Assembly: GCA_025618425.1 (NCBI GenBank)
Contig: CM046837.1
Span: 22,196,480-22,260,479 of the forward strand
DNA length: 64,000 nucleotides
Reading direction: 5' to 3'
Source of the DNA: Heliocidaris tuberculata
Lineage: Eukaryota > Echinodermata > Echinoidea > Camarodonta > Echinometridae
In this document: piece by piece, positions 1 through 10,886 of the stretch
Numbering within the stretch: the stretch's first letter is position 1
Layout: each line of letters begins with the position of its first letter
Notes under the pieces: model-generated
Seen by the model: the letters and a program-made list of their open reading frames with translations, nothing else
The model's database searches: none
What the model was told of the DNA's origin: nothing
Made by a program: the position numbers and the translations under genes

Positions 1-124
1 AACTTTGATTTAAGCTACGCATCCTTATTCTCTCATTTCCTTTCAAATTCTATTTATTCCCACGAGAGTTTCCAAAGCTGTATATGTTATTTCCTTAAAC
101 ACACACACACAAACGCACACGCAC

Positions 125-127
<3 letters not shown>

Positions 128-189
<62 letters not shown>
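128..189. repeat. (TA)n microsatellite
   Basis: About 62 bases of alternating TA directly after a short CA-rich run near 100-125. Confidence 0.98.
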
Positions 190-192
<3 letters not shown>

Positions 193-331
193 GAAAATTT
201 TCCTGATGAATGCTTATGGCCGAAAATTTGAAAACTGTGTTTAACGGAATTTTTACTTACTTTTTTTGTACTCATCTCTACATTTACAATTCGAAGCAGA
301 ACTTATATTTTGTTATTGTTTCTATAAATAT

Positions 332-336
<5 letters not shown>

Positions 337-385
<49 letters not shown>
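337..385. repeat. (TA)n microsatellite
   Basis: About 49 bases of alternating TA, upstream of the first CCP exon. Confidence 0.98.
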
Positions 386-387
<2 letters not shown>

Positions 388-498
388 TTTATTTGCTTCC
401 TCGACAGTGATCAACTGGACCTGCTTTGCGAAAGAATATTGTGTTAAAAAAGTTGGACCGTACTCTCATTATTGTATATTCTTTTTTTTGTTTAATAG

Positions 499-684
499 TT
501 GTGACCTGCGCGGTTCCAGCTCTTACGCCGGGGCTACAGGTAAATGGATGCATAGACAGTGGATTTGAAAATTACGACACTATCTGTCAGTATAGCTGTG
601 TGACTGGCTATACCCTTAACGGATCTGCTTCTGTGACATGCGGTTCGGATGGGATGTTCTCACCAGCTATCCCATCATGTGACG
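499..684 (+). CDS. CCP/sushi exon 1 (six-cysteine, selectin-like)
   Basis: A 62-codon phase 1-1 exon encoding one complete CCP domain. It has the first Cys in TCAVPAL, a second in NGCID, a paired CQYSC, then the GYTLNG turn, TCGSDG and a final PSC. Six cysteines rather than the usual four, with an extra pair placed as in selectin sushi domains, is the notable point. The acceptor is a T-rich tract ending TTTAATAG just before 499 and the donor is GACG|GTAAAA at 685. An ATG at 426 is in frame and would give a hydrophobic leader (LIIVYSFFCLIVV). However, that hydrophobic stretch is translated from the polypyrimidine tract, and the predicted cleavage site would sit at the first domain cysteine. 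I therefore prefer an internal exon, though a first exon with signal peptide is not excluded. Confidence 0.82.
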
Positions 685-866
685 GTAAAAATCGCTCGAA
701 ATCAAATAAGTTTATGTCATCAGTGTAGTCTACTGCATTGTTGGTGTGTCGAGGATAGGAATGTCACTAGAGGGGATTGCATGTGAATATTCCGTTTAAA
801 AAATTATTGACTAAATATGCCATTTCTTTCATTTCCATAAACGTTCTTGACAAAATAATAGTCTTT

Positions 867-1632
867 TTCGTGAATGACAATTTTTTAGAGTATAAGTTGT
901 GTTAGGTTACTGAAGCATGTGAAAACTACGCAAAACAAAAAGTTCTGTTATGATTGGTTACTACTTTGAGTATCGAGTGTATTTTAGAAAACGGGTCATA
1001 TTTACATGGTCTTTTCTCTTCTTTAAAAATTTGTCATGATTTGTTTTAAAAAGTAATTTCAAGATTATAGTAATTGATTTTGCAAATTTCAGTTATCAGG
1101 AGTGTAAAAAGAAAGTCCAGGAAATTTGGATGTTCAAAATGTTCCATGTCCTGCTTTCCTTGGAATTGGAATATATATATGTATATGCATGGTGAGTTTA
1201 AAAAAGTAGAAAGCTGTATTCAAGTCCCAATGTGTTTTTAAAAAAAACAAGCAAGACTGCTGAAAGATGTTGTAATAATATGATAGTTGATAATGTCTTC
1301 TTTTATTTGATAGACTGCTTACCAAAATTTGAGAATGGATGACTGAGCAATGACCATTTTCTTTTAAAGCATGTCAAAAATTGTTCTGGGCGTTACGGAA
1401 TGACAAATTTTCGGAGTTTCCAAGGTTACTGCAGTATGGGAAATTGCGCAAAACAGAAAGTTCTCCTATTTTTCGTAACTGCATTGTGTAAACTTTGTGT
1501 ACCAAGTGTATTTTAGCATAAAGGTCATGCTTATCTGATCTTTCTCCTCTTTGAAAATTTGTCATGACTGGTTTTAAAATGTAATTTCAAGATTATGTTA
1601 ATTGATTATGCAAAATTCAGTAATCAGGAGTG
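867..1632 (+). repeat. Ancient tandem duplication inside the intron
   Basis: The segment at about 867-1103 is repeated at about 1400-1632. Shared landmarks are a piece reading AAGTTCT after CGCAAAACA, a piece reading GTGTATTTTAG, then AAATTTGTCATGA, AGTAATTTCAAGATTAT and a closing ATCAGGAGTG. The second copy leads straight into the decayed EGF exon; after the first copy no EGF sequence survives. This looks like an old duplication of an EGF-exon unit. Confidence 0.6.
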
Positions 1633-1641
1633 CGTGTGCAT

Positions 1642-1764
1642 GTTGATGAATGTGCTGATGGCACTCACAATTGTGACACCAATGCGAAGTTTAACACCAC
1701 CATTGGAAGTTGTATATGCACCTATAGTAATGGCTAAACTGGAAATGGAATGAGTTGTTCAGGA
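1642..1764 (+). pseudogene. Decayed calcium-binding EGF exon
   Basis: In frame from 1642 the sequence reads VDECADGTHNC, then NTTIGSCIC, a stop codon (TAA at 1735-1737) where GY would be expected, then TGNGMSCSG. This is the cbEGF pattern (D-x-D/N-E-C, N-x-T-x-G-S, C-x-C, GYTGNG). One expected Cys has become Phe (NAKF) and there is no clear acceptor directly before it. The length (41 codons) equals the two EGF exons at 40.9 and 41.8 kb. It is a relic exon inside the CCP gene intron, suggesting an EGF-plus-CCP ancestor. Confidence 0.75.
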
Positions 1765-4091
1765 AAGGGATTCTACTTCCTTTGTTAAAATATTAGAATC
1801 TTCTAAATATAAACCAATTAATTAGCCGTAGGATTTTTCGCTAGGAATGACAAGACTTCGTGTTAAATTGAGAGGAGCACTTGTTTAGCTAAGAGGATCT
1901 GCTTCTGTTAAAACACCGTTAGAAAAAAAAACACTGTTTGATTAACAGTAAAATTCATTGCTAACAATGGAAATTTTTAGAAATGTCAGACTCTTTCTCA
2001 GTAGGTTGAGAGGAGCGTTGGTATGAAGAATATGCAAAATTCACATAAAAGAGGAGAAAAACTTTGATACCGAGACCTGTTCTTCTTTTTTTTTTTTTTT
2101 TTTCTTTTTTAAGAGGTTCTAACGTCAGGTTTTGCGATATTCTCGAGACATATCAAATGTATTGCTTTCCTTATGGGGGGGGGGGGGGGCAATGCTGAAA
2201 GTGTTATGAAAAGTAAAAATACACCTGTCCTAATTTCTTCACCTTCTGTTTATCATGTTCATTTGTCGATTTATACGACGACCCTTCAAAAAACAAAACA
2301 AAACAAAAAAGAAAGATCCTTTACCTGGCGATAATTTTTTTTTTCCCGCCAGCTCTCAAAGAGTCGCTCATTAGGGGGGGGGGGGCAGCTTATAACAAGT
2401 TTTGCTCCATAATTGTCTGACAAGCAACAACAACAAAAACAAACCCAAAATTGATTTTTTTTTTTCCTGTCAAAAGTTGTCAGAGGGGGCACTCTGCCCC
2501 CCCCCCCCGGGTACGCTAGTTGTAGTAGTATTAGTAGTAGTAGTATACTTTATTGGATAACTTGTTTTATAGCCCATGGCTAATCTGCCACGAGGTCCAT
2601 TGTAGTGACTCTTTTAAGAGCTTCAGAGCTTTCAGACCTCATCTGTTTTTAAAGATAAAAACAAAGTGAAGAACATAATCGTTTTCCTTCCTTCATTTCA
2701 AAACAAATTCTTTGAACTATAAACCGAAATACTAGGATATCAGGATATGTAAAATACACACTTCTGCTAAAAACCCGAGTCTGAGACTAATATTAGTCAC
2801 AATCGATGTTGGCCTCATCAAGAGATAGGTAGGCTACCCGTTTATAACCACATACTTCAGGAACTTAAATTTTTCAAGCTTTGACTTGAAGATGATAAAG
2901 GTCGACGAAAACCCATGCATATGACAAAATTGATACGTCCTGGAGTTTGCTTTATACGTTTTAGCAGTATATTGATGAACTTTAGAGAATGTTATACAAT
3001 GTGTCTCAGAACAAAGGTAATCCAAATCCAGAGGTTTGATTCAAGAATATTTAGATTTCAAATTTACATGAAGCTTACACATTAAAAAAAAATAACTCAT
3101 CACACTTTCATCGATATCTTACCTGTATTACTAATGATGCATAGCTGACAAGGTTACTGAAGATGTCATGTACGAATTCCATTTCTTAGCATGTTTAGCA
3201 TGTTTAGGTTAAGGGGTGAAATGAATACTTTTACAGATGTCACACACGATGGAGTACGTGTACATTGCCATTATGACAAGTTGGATAATGTTCTCCAAAG
3301 ATGATTGAACGTATTATGTTCTGTCTCTACATTATGATGAATGTTACCTTCATCTTGCAATAGTATTTCTTAGGTGCTCTAAAAGTTGCTACCGTACGGC
3401 TGCAATGTTCTCTGCTGATCGCTTTAGCAGTGCCCCAGCTACCAGGATTTCCCTTCTCCTAAATTTCACTTATTTCTCTTAATATATTAGTTTAACAAAT
3501 GAACAAACGTGAAAGTGGGACATTAGCTCGTTTCAAAGGTATAGTAAGGAATGCCTTCATTTCATGATAAAGTGGTTAATTTCTTCAAAAGAGAAAATCT
3601 CACGATTCACGAGATTTTATAGGATGGATGATTTGGCCACAAGAGAATCTGGATGAATCCTGCTTGTTTGCTCATTAGCATACAAACCTGCTGACTGACT
3701 CGTGCCTAACGGGTATCTCAGAAATAATCTGTCTATTGTTATGTGTATAAAATGAACAGTGTATTGTGACGATGGCTATCAACTACTCCAAACGTGTCAA
3801 AGTTATGTTATGAAATTGATTCTAATCATGTTCTGCCAAGTTGATAAATTGTTATGAAAATGTCAAATATTTTGAGCCATATTCCAAAGTAAATTTGAGT
3901 CAGATCTTAAAAAGAAAAAAAAAATACTCAGATTTTTATTCTTACTATTTGAAATGAATTTTAATTAGTAAGCTTTAAAAAATAGGGGAGAAATCACAAA
4001 AAGCTTGTGACATGAAGACTGTTAATGTTACGTAAAGATAAAAATGGAAAAATGTGATTTTCCATCAGATAAATTATTATTGTTATTTCAG

Positions 4092-4274
4092 AGATTGAAT
4101 GCAGTATGCCTACGGTGCCAAGAGGTTCGTCGGTAAAAGATCATCAATCAAGATACATCGTTGGTGATGAAATGCTCGTCAAATGCGATATAGGTTCTCG
4201 ATTTTTCACTCTAACATGTGAAGATAACGGTTCCTGGAGTGGCCCGAAAATTCATTGTCTGCCGCCTGTAACAA
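4092..4274 (+). CDS. CCP/sushi exon 2
   Basis: A 61-codon phase 1-1 exon. It encodes IECSMPTVPRG at the start, a YIVGDEMLVKC strand, FFTLTCEDNGSWSG and a closing KIHC, so four cysteines and the conserved GSWSG near the end of a standard CCP domain. The acceptor is TTATTTCAG at 4083-4091. The donor chosen is ACAA|GTATTT at 4275, because it alone keeps phase 1. A nearby GTAACA at 4268 would break phase. The domain is shorter than average and lacks the usual GY before the third Cys, as do the next two, so exons 2-4 form a subfamily distinct from exon 1. Confidence 0.85.
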
Positions 4275-5609
4275 GTATTTTTGCTTATTAGTATATTTTG
4301 ATAAATGTTCAAATATAGTCAGACATGAAGCCTTATATCCACTTACTGGAATAAATACAGAGCATAAACGATTGAAAGCGGAAAATCAATATTTAACGTG
4401 ACATTGATAAAACATAATACCGGGCGTTTAAGAAAAAGGGAAACCCAAATTTGACAAATTTCTGTAAAAGTCTTTATGTTTACCGGTGATGAAATTCATA
4501 TTATTTAAAAGAATAGTTCATTTGTTCTCTAATAATACGTAGATTTGGTTTCTAGGGTCATGCATCACTGAACGCCATTGTCTTCGAAATTGTGTATAAA
4601 ATTCCAGTTGGTTCACTTTCTTGTAAATCACAATAGGCATAGGGAAATGGCTTTGTCAAGTGGCCTGGTTGCTCTTCATAGACATCCATCAGTGAGTAAA
4701 TCTCATCATGGCTATGATTATTGCTGAGCTTAGAGTCTTATAATCTTCACAAAGTATAGAACAAGATGTCAGTCATGAAATTGAACCAAAAAGAAACAAC
4801 ATCTTTTGAAAGCATATGCCTACTTGTGTTTCTTTATTTCGAATGCTGCAGGCACCTTTTGCCGATTTTCAAAATGAAAAACAAACATTTGTTAAAAAAA
4901 AAAAAAAAAAAAATCCGTCAAGTCAGGTTTTTCAACACACACACACAAAAAATTTTATTAATTTTCTTTTTTATGCTCTTAGTCTTTCATATTAATTGCT
5001 GTGAGATTTTGCTCTTTCTTGCTTCGCACTGGTTCTTTGGTATGCGGAACGTTTATCACCTAAAAGGGTTTTACCAAGCAACCACCCTGGTTCATGGGTA
5101 ATAACGAATCAACACAAATTTGAGGGGGGGGGGGGATAACCATGGCGAGAATTAGAGCACCCAGGCCTTTTGACAAAAGGCATCTCCTTGTAACCCCATG
5201 CGCATTGTGTTTACAAGAAAGGGAACCAACTGGAAGTTTGCACAATTTTTTAAGTCAATAGTGTTTATTGATGCAGCACTCCTGAAACGTAATCAATGTA
5301 TTACTGGAAAGCAAATTAACCATTTTTGTAGGTCATAAACATTTCAGTTTATTTTAAGGTATTTTCCAAAGTTGGGTTTCTCTTCTTTCTTGCTTTTTTT
5401 TTTTTTTTTTTTGAAACGCCTAGTGTAGTCAAGCATGTCTATTTAAGCAAAATGAATATTGTTTTTCATTACATTTAATAAATGTGAACAGTGCATTAGA
5501 CTCATGCGTGTTTGAGTCATTTATAATACACACCTGTGCTTATCTAATAAGTCTGAAATTATATCAACTGATTAACATTACACTGAATTTGTTCATAATC
5601 TCTTCACAG

Positions 5610-5792
5610 ACCAAACGGAATGTGATCTTCCAGTCATTCCCGACTCATTTATTTATGATCCTCTACCGATATACAACTTTGGTGATACAATAAATGTGAC
5701 ATGTGACACAGCACCTGACTGGTTTGTTTTGCGATGTGACGGCAGTGATGTGTGGAGTGGAGAAGACGTGATATGTCCCCCATCTTCTCCCG
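5610..5792 (+). CDS. CCP/sushi exon 3
   Basis: A 61-codon phase 1-1 exon with four cysteines: QTECDLPVIP, YNFGDTINVTC, WFVLRC and VWSGEDVIC. The INVTC strand and the DWF-x-x-x-C piece recur in exon 4, showing the two arose by duplication. One NVT sequon is a possible N-glycosylation site. The acceptor is TCTTCACAG before 5610 and the donor CCCG|GTAGGC at 5793. The donor is followed within about 20 bases by a long TAG microsatellite. Confidence 0.88.
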
Positions 5793-5811
5793 GTAGGCAT
5801 TTATTATCATT

Positions 5812-5819
5812 AGTAGTAA

Positions 5820-5884
<65 letters not shown>

Positions 5885-5908
5885 TATAGTAGTAGTAGTA
5901 GCAGCAGC

Positions 5909-5946
<38 letters not shown>

Positions 5947-5990
5947 AAGTAGTAGCAGTAGTAGTAGTAGTAGTGGTAGTAGTAGTAATA
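5812..5990 (+). repeat. (TAG)n microsatellite
   Basis: About 180 bases of near-pure TAG/GTA repeat with a few CAG and GAA interruptions, sitting just after the splice donor of CCP exon 3. The long poly-Val, poly-Ser, poly-Leu and poly-Thr readings here are artefacts of the repeat. Confidence 0.97.
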
Positions 5991-6395
5991 TCTTTTTTTT
6001 TAATACGGATCTTGTTCGAATGACAAAAGCATGGTGCAGTAAGTTACAGTACAAAAGCATCGGTAACTGCCATGGGTGTCGATCCGGGGGGGGGGGGGGG
6101 TATCCAACAAAAATCAGGTTGGGGATGGCCTGTATTATCAGCACCCCACCCCCCCCCCCCATATTTTTAAAATAAAAATATGTATTTTTATAAAGAATTA
6201 TGATACATTAACTTAAAACAAATAATTATCGAAACTCGTTATGTTTCATAGACAGATTTTTGAAAAAATCCCTGGTGTGGGAGGGGGTATCCAACTATCC
6301 ATACCCTCGCCCCTGGTAACTGCTACTTATTACAATGTATTAATTATTATTATTTTCCCTTTTCTAATGCCCTGCCCGATCCGTGTTTCTTGTAG

Positions 6396-6566
6396 ATTGT
6401 ACATTGCCCCGTATTCCTGCTGTGGCATCTATTGTCGACCCACGGAGTAGATACGAGTCGGGCGAGCTTGTAAATGTGACCTGCAACGATGGCTCTGATT
6501 GGTTCATATGGACATGTCAAGAGGACACGCGATGGCGTGGTGATGACATAAAATGCGGGGAAGAAT
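6396..6566 (+). CDS. CCP/sushi exon 4 (membrane-proximal)
   Basis: A 57-codon phase 1-1 exon with CTLPRIPAV at the start, YESGELVNVTC, DWFIWTC and RWRGDDIKC. It is closest to exon 3 (shared NVTC and DWF-x-x-x-C). It again carries an NVT sequon. The acceptor is TTTCTTGTAG before 6396 and the donor GAAT|GTAAGT at 6567, the strongest donor in the gene. In protein order it directly precedes the membrane segment, so it is the membrane-proximal domain. Confidence 0.88.
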
Positions 6567-7002
6567 GTAAGTGTGGTTCACAACATTTTAAATACATATT
6601 CCCAGACGTTCCATATAAGGAGGTGGAGTGAACCTCCCCCCCCCCCCCCGGAACAAAATGAAAATAAACGAAACAACAAAAAAGCAAACAAAGCGAGAAT
6701 ATACTCACTGTAAACCGTCAAACTTAAACGATACATTTTATACATATCAAAAACAAAATTGCCTACAGAGGAGAGTTTTGTATTAAATTCCTCAATTTGG
6801 CAAGGTCAAATGTGTGTCAAAAACATTTCCCCCCCCTTTCATAGAGGGAGATAGGGAGATATACATGGAGAGGAACAGGTTAAAACACGGAGAAGGAGGA
6901 GAAAAAAGAAGGTGAAATAGTTACTTTTTCATTATGTTTTGATTTCTTTGCTTGTTTTTTTTTTTCCTTCTTTTTTTTTCTTTTTTCTTCTTTTTTATGT
7001 AG

Positions 7003-7105
7003 CCATTCCTCCCGGAGATCTAACTATAGGCCTAGTGGTTGTTGGCGCCATTCTGTTCGGCATCGTGACAATTTGTTTTCCCGCAATCATCATCAATATG
7101 CTACG
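7003..7105 (+). CDS. Transmembrane exon of the CCP receptor
   Basis: A 103-nt exon, entered in phase 1 and left in phase 2. It encodes a short PPGD stalk and then a hydrophobic run beginning LTIGLVVVGAILFGIVTIC and continuing to an arginine at the exon end. About 25 apolar residues followed by Arg fits a single-pass helix with the cytoplasmic side after it. The acceptor is a long T-rich tract ending TTATGTAG; the donor is CTACG|GTTAGT at 7106. The next exon is entered in phase 2, which fixes this donor. Confidence 0.85.
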
Positions 7106-7557
7106 GTTAGTACCCACGTATCTCTATGCCCTTTTCAAGTTACAGTAATCATAGTAATGCAGGCAGCTATTAAGCATGAAAGGAAAAAAAATCTTACCAA
7201 AAAAGGGAGGATAATTATTTAAGCGAACATGCTATTAATAAAATTCAAAGATGATGGGTGTATAGAAGCCGAACCGGGCCAACATAATTTTTCTCTTTTT
7301 TTTCTCTCTCTCTCTTTTTGCTTTTTCTTTATTGTACGTAACATTCATAGTACAAATATGTGTCATGTGTTGATGACAATTTCGAATAATTAACCTTTAA
7401 CATGACAAGCAGTAACATTTTACTTTAACGATGATAAGGGTGTCCTTATATTTCATCGTCATACAAACACGTTATTTCCCATATTGTACTTTAATTTAAC
7501 TTTGACAGGAATTTCTCATTAGATGTCTATCATTTATACCATTATATTTTCTCACAG

Positions 7558-8083
7558 TCCCAAAGCCATTGTAAAATCACCCTTCAAGTCATCTAAGCTT
7601 CCGTCGTTATCTAAAGGCACTCGTTCACCATATGAAAACGACTTGTGGTCTAGAGGTCCTTTGCCAGAACTACCCGATGGATATGCTAAATACATTGTTG
7701 GAGACCAACCCATCTATGACGACCTAGATATCACAACAAATGACCAACCATCCAGAAACTCAATGGACACTAACGACGCTGACCAGCGGGCTAGTGGCTT
7801 GCCTCCAGATCTTCACGACGGATATGTTAAATACAATGCTGGAGACCAACCACTATACCTAGAGCCCAACATACCACCAGGATGCATATCATCAGAAAAC
7901 ACTATCACCAATGACACGGACCAGTGTAATGGACCATTACCCAATCTGCCTGATGGATACACTCGGTATATAGCTGGAGAACAACATGTCTACGCCGACC
8001 CAAACAATAGACTAACAGAATACCCGATGAGAAATGTGTCGTCAACTTATGAAACTTGCGACACTTACGAGGAATTCCGTTGA
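7558..8083 (+). CDS. Last exon: cytoplasmic tail with three tyrosine-bearing tandem repeats
   Basis: Entered in phase 2 after TTTTCTCACAG and open to TGA at 8081-8083. It encodes a basic, Ser/Lys-rich juxtamembrane stretch, then SPYEND, then three tandem units starting at nt 7655, 7796 and 7931 (45-47 residue period). Each reads roughly G-P-L-P-x-L-P-D-G-Y-x-x-Y-x-x-G-D/E-Q-x-x-Y. The last tyrosines lie in YDDL, YLEP and YADP contexts, and the C-terminus ends YETCDTYEEFR. YEND matches the Y-x-N form preferred by Grb2-type SH2 domains; YDDL and YEEF fit Y-x-x-hydrophobic sorting or ITAM-like half motifs; PLPELP-type stretches could bind SH3 domains. Those roles are inference. The repeats, not the ectodomain, make this protein unusual. 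Confidence 0.85.
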
Positions 8084-10080
8084 CTCTTTGATTTCAAGTT
8101 TTTTGACTCATTTGGAATCGATTGTGAACCAAATTTTCAACAATGATTATAATATAACTCTATGGGTCTATTGAAAGTAAAACGTATTTCCATTATCATC
8201 CACTTATCTAATCTATATTATATTTAACATGTTTGATATCACCACTATATATCACTATAATAGGAATGCTCCCTAAGCATGTGCTAAGGAATGGAGATGC
8301 TGGACACTTGTTTACGGGCTTGAAATCCAATTACCAGCTATAGGGGCAATAATAATAAATAACATTATAAAGCGCATTAAAGCATTCACGCAATGCGTTA
8401 TATAAACGTAACATATTATTATTTATTACTGAGTACTGGAGCTTGCCACTGAAAACAAAATAATACATCGAATACAAAAAGTTCTGTAATCAGGGGCATC
8501 GCCAGATGCTCCGCAAAATGCGAAAGGACAAAAGGTGTTCGTCATATTTTAGATATATGCTGACAGATGTTCTGACATATTTTCCATGGCGTAAAACAAA
8601 AAATCAACCCCCCCCCCCAAAAAAAAGGCAGCAACAAACAAACGACATTGCTCTAAAACTGAAATTCTCACTTTCCACAAGGTTTACGAGGATCCCTATA
8701 GGACGATGCCGCTGTTATGATATGAGGCTTTTGAACCACGTTCACACTTCTGTGCTGAGTATTACTGATATAAAGCACTTTTCTTTTTTCGAAAAAAAGG
8801 CAACAATACTGATAAAGATATTTCACATATGCTTTATCATTTCAGCATTCAACACCTTAGAATTCAAATAAGGTAAGCTTTGTAGTACACGAGGACAAAA
8901 GTCTTTTTATTAGTCTAACTTTGCTTTCATCGTTTGTTTCGAGAGATAACACTCTATTGATATCAACAATTCTAAAAATGTCTGAACAGCCTAGGCATTT
9001 ACAAGATAATAAATATCTGAAAAGATGTGTTAATTCTTACATTAGATTTTTATCATCAGTAAAATATTAGACGTGAATTTACATAATTATCTAAGGTCAT
9101 TTTTATTTAAATTAATCGTAGACTATTATTTTTTTTAATTTTTTTAATCACAATATCAGTGAACCGATGCCTCGCTGTTTAAAGAAAAACAATGTGACTT
9201 ATTAGTGGGCTAAGCATTTTTTTTTTCTTCTTCTTCTTCATTTTACTTAATCAATATAAACATAATCTTCCACTGTACATAACAATATAATTTTATTTAT
9301 TTCCAATAAACATTGATCAAAGCGCAAAAGTAAAACAATGCTGTTGTGTCAGTGTCGGCATGTTATCTTTCTCTCTGTGGATCCTTTCTTGTTGTTGGCA
9401 ATATATAATGTTATTCATACCATTCCTAATGTCATCACTATGACGATTCATCATCTCTTTTGTAACTGCCAAATCATTATAATTATCATATATTATCAAC
9501 TTTAACCTTTATATCCAGTCAGTTTTAAGTATGAAAAGGAGACCCTTCTATTATACCTTTCGTGAAAATTGCTTGTTCGAGATTTTGTATCTATATTTTA
9601 CCAATCCTTCCCGAAATACAAATGATTTGTAATCTAAACACACTTACTCCTTAAGCTCCTTAAATGTATACGACCAAGGTGAATAAATAATGAACCATCC
9701 GACCATATTCCAATCATTAAAACATTAATATGCAGTATCCGCATTTCCAGGAATACGCACATACAATATGTGTGCACTATAAACAGCAGCATAGGTGAAA
9801 CATGATAAACCTAGTGATAGTTTGGCACAGCTATGGGCGGTGAAACGGGAGGGGGATGTATCCCCCACACCCACACCCTCAAAGTTTTCCTGTACCAAGG
9901 GCAGTATACCTCCTACAATAAAAGGGGGGGGGGGAGTCACTTTTGAATCTTATTGTCAGTATCATAATCATTACTATGATGACAAACATAATAATAGTAA
10001 ACAAAAATATATGACAAGAATACTTATAATCATCAGCAACATCATAATTACTATAGTTATGATCATTATCAATATGGTTA

Positions 10081-10083
10081 TTA

Positions 10084-10152
<69 letters not shown>
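10081..10152. repeat. (TTA)n microsatellite
   Basis: About 70 bases of pure TTA repeat; the poly-Leu reading is an artefact. Confidence 0.97.
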
Positions 10153-10627
10153 CATTAATAATGATATTAATAATATATATCTAACAATGTTTTGGTAAAC
10201 TCAAGGGATAAGAAAAGGATTTTTAATTATTAATTTTGATCTTCAAGTAGGCCTACATCAGATACATCAGAAAAGAAAGTTTGAGCTAGAACGCCTGCAC
10301 TTTCGAGAAATTACACGGTTAGTGTTATTCAGGACTTATCAGTCACCTATAATGTTAGAGTAGATAATGTTACGGCAGATTGACTCAGTAGTGAAATTGA
10401 GAGGGATGGAATTGCGCCCAAGTTTACGATTCAGAGAATGAGTTTCTACGTTGTATTATGTTGATAAATATTAATTAAAACCAGAATAAGAAAAAAAGAA
10501 CTGCAATTAGACCAGAAGATCGAATATATCGAAATATATTTTCTTTGAATTTTGATGAAGAATACTGATGATCACTGATTTTGTCATGAACTAAAATCTC
10601 AGTTTTAATCAAAATTAATGACTACGA

Positions 10628-10631
<4 letters not shown>

Positions 10632-10672
<41 letters not shown>
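10632..10672. repeat. (CT)n microsatellite
   Basis: About 40 bases of pure CT repeat. Confidence 0.97.
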
Positions 10673-10677
<5 letters not shown>

Positions 10678-10886
10678 GGAAAGCAACTCCTACCTAATGC
10701 TTTGTGTTATCACGTTTATATACCAGCAAGTCAAAGGTATTCAGTATTCCATAAGTTACCAATTATTGCAGAATTCAAAGGATAAAGTGACATCAAATGT
10801 ATCAATTTACTTAAGGTTCGGGCTGATCTAAGCTCTAGTAGGGTTATCAAATTGATTCAATTATTAGATATACTAAAATCTTAAAT

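Larger units (their letters stand above)
685..4091 (+). other. Intron of the CCP gene; contains decayed EGF exon and duplicated segment
   Basis: The stretch between the first two CCP exons holds no intact exon that I can find. It contains a degenerate EGF-type exon at 1642-1764, an approximately 530-bp spaced duplication (about 867-1103 and 1400-1632), poly-G/poly-C runs near 2164-2181, 2373-2385 and 2491-2505, a short TAG repeat near 2522-2543, and otherwise unremarkable AT-rich sequence. Confidence 0.6.
499..8083 (+). other. Gene model: CCP (sushi) transmembrane receptor with tandem tyrosine-repeat tail, 5' end not seen
   Basis: Six exons are joined by matching phases: 499-684, 4092-4274, 5610-5792 and 6396-6566 (all phase 1-1), 7003-7105 (phase 1 to 2) and 7558-8083 (phase 2 to stop). 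Every junction has AG acceptor and GT donor dinucleotides. The product seen is four CCP domains, one membrane segment and a cytoplasmic tail of about 176 residues, so a type I cell-surface protein. CCP domains usually mediate protein-protein contact in complement regulators, selectins and adhesion receptors. The specific ligand cannot be told. No certain signal-peptide exon lies upstream, so the gene probably starts before the window. I do not recognise the family; the tail repeats are unlike any named receptor I know. Confidence 0.8.
8084..10880. other. 3' flank of the CCP gene, no gene seen
   Basis: AT-rich sequence following the stop codon. AATAAA occurs around 8354, within a stretch (8340-8420) that resembles a LINE/SINE tail, so I do not claim it as the polyadenylation signal. 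A (TTA)n tract lies at 10081-10152 and a (CT)n tract at 10632-10672. No ORF here has recognisable domains. Confidence 0.5.

Noticed and set aside
426..498. Signal-peptide-like leader in frame before CCP exon 1
   Set aside because: The hydrophobic stretch is a polypyrimidine tract before an AG acceptor, and cleavage would remove the first domain cysteine. Kept only as an alternative.
4268..4273. GTAACA as the donor of CCP exon 2
   Set aside because: It would leave phase 0, incompatible with the phase-1 acceptor of exon 3; GTATTT at 4275 keeps phase.
5653..6175. Long open frames on both strands with poly-Leu/poly-Thr or poly-Val/poly-Ser
   Set aside because: They are translations of the TAG microsatellite and flanking poly-G/C runs; the real coding part here is only the CCP exon 5610-5792.
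8354..8359. AATAAA as the polyadenylation signal of the CCP gene
   Set aside because: It lies inside a repeat-tail-like sequence (ATAAAGCGCATT...GCGTTATATAA), so the match is not persuasive.
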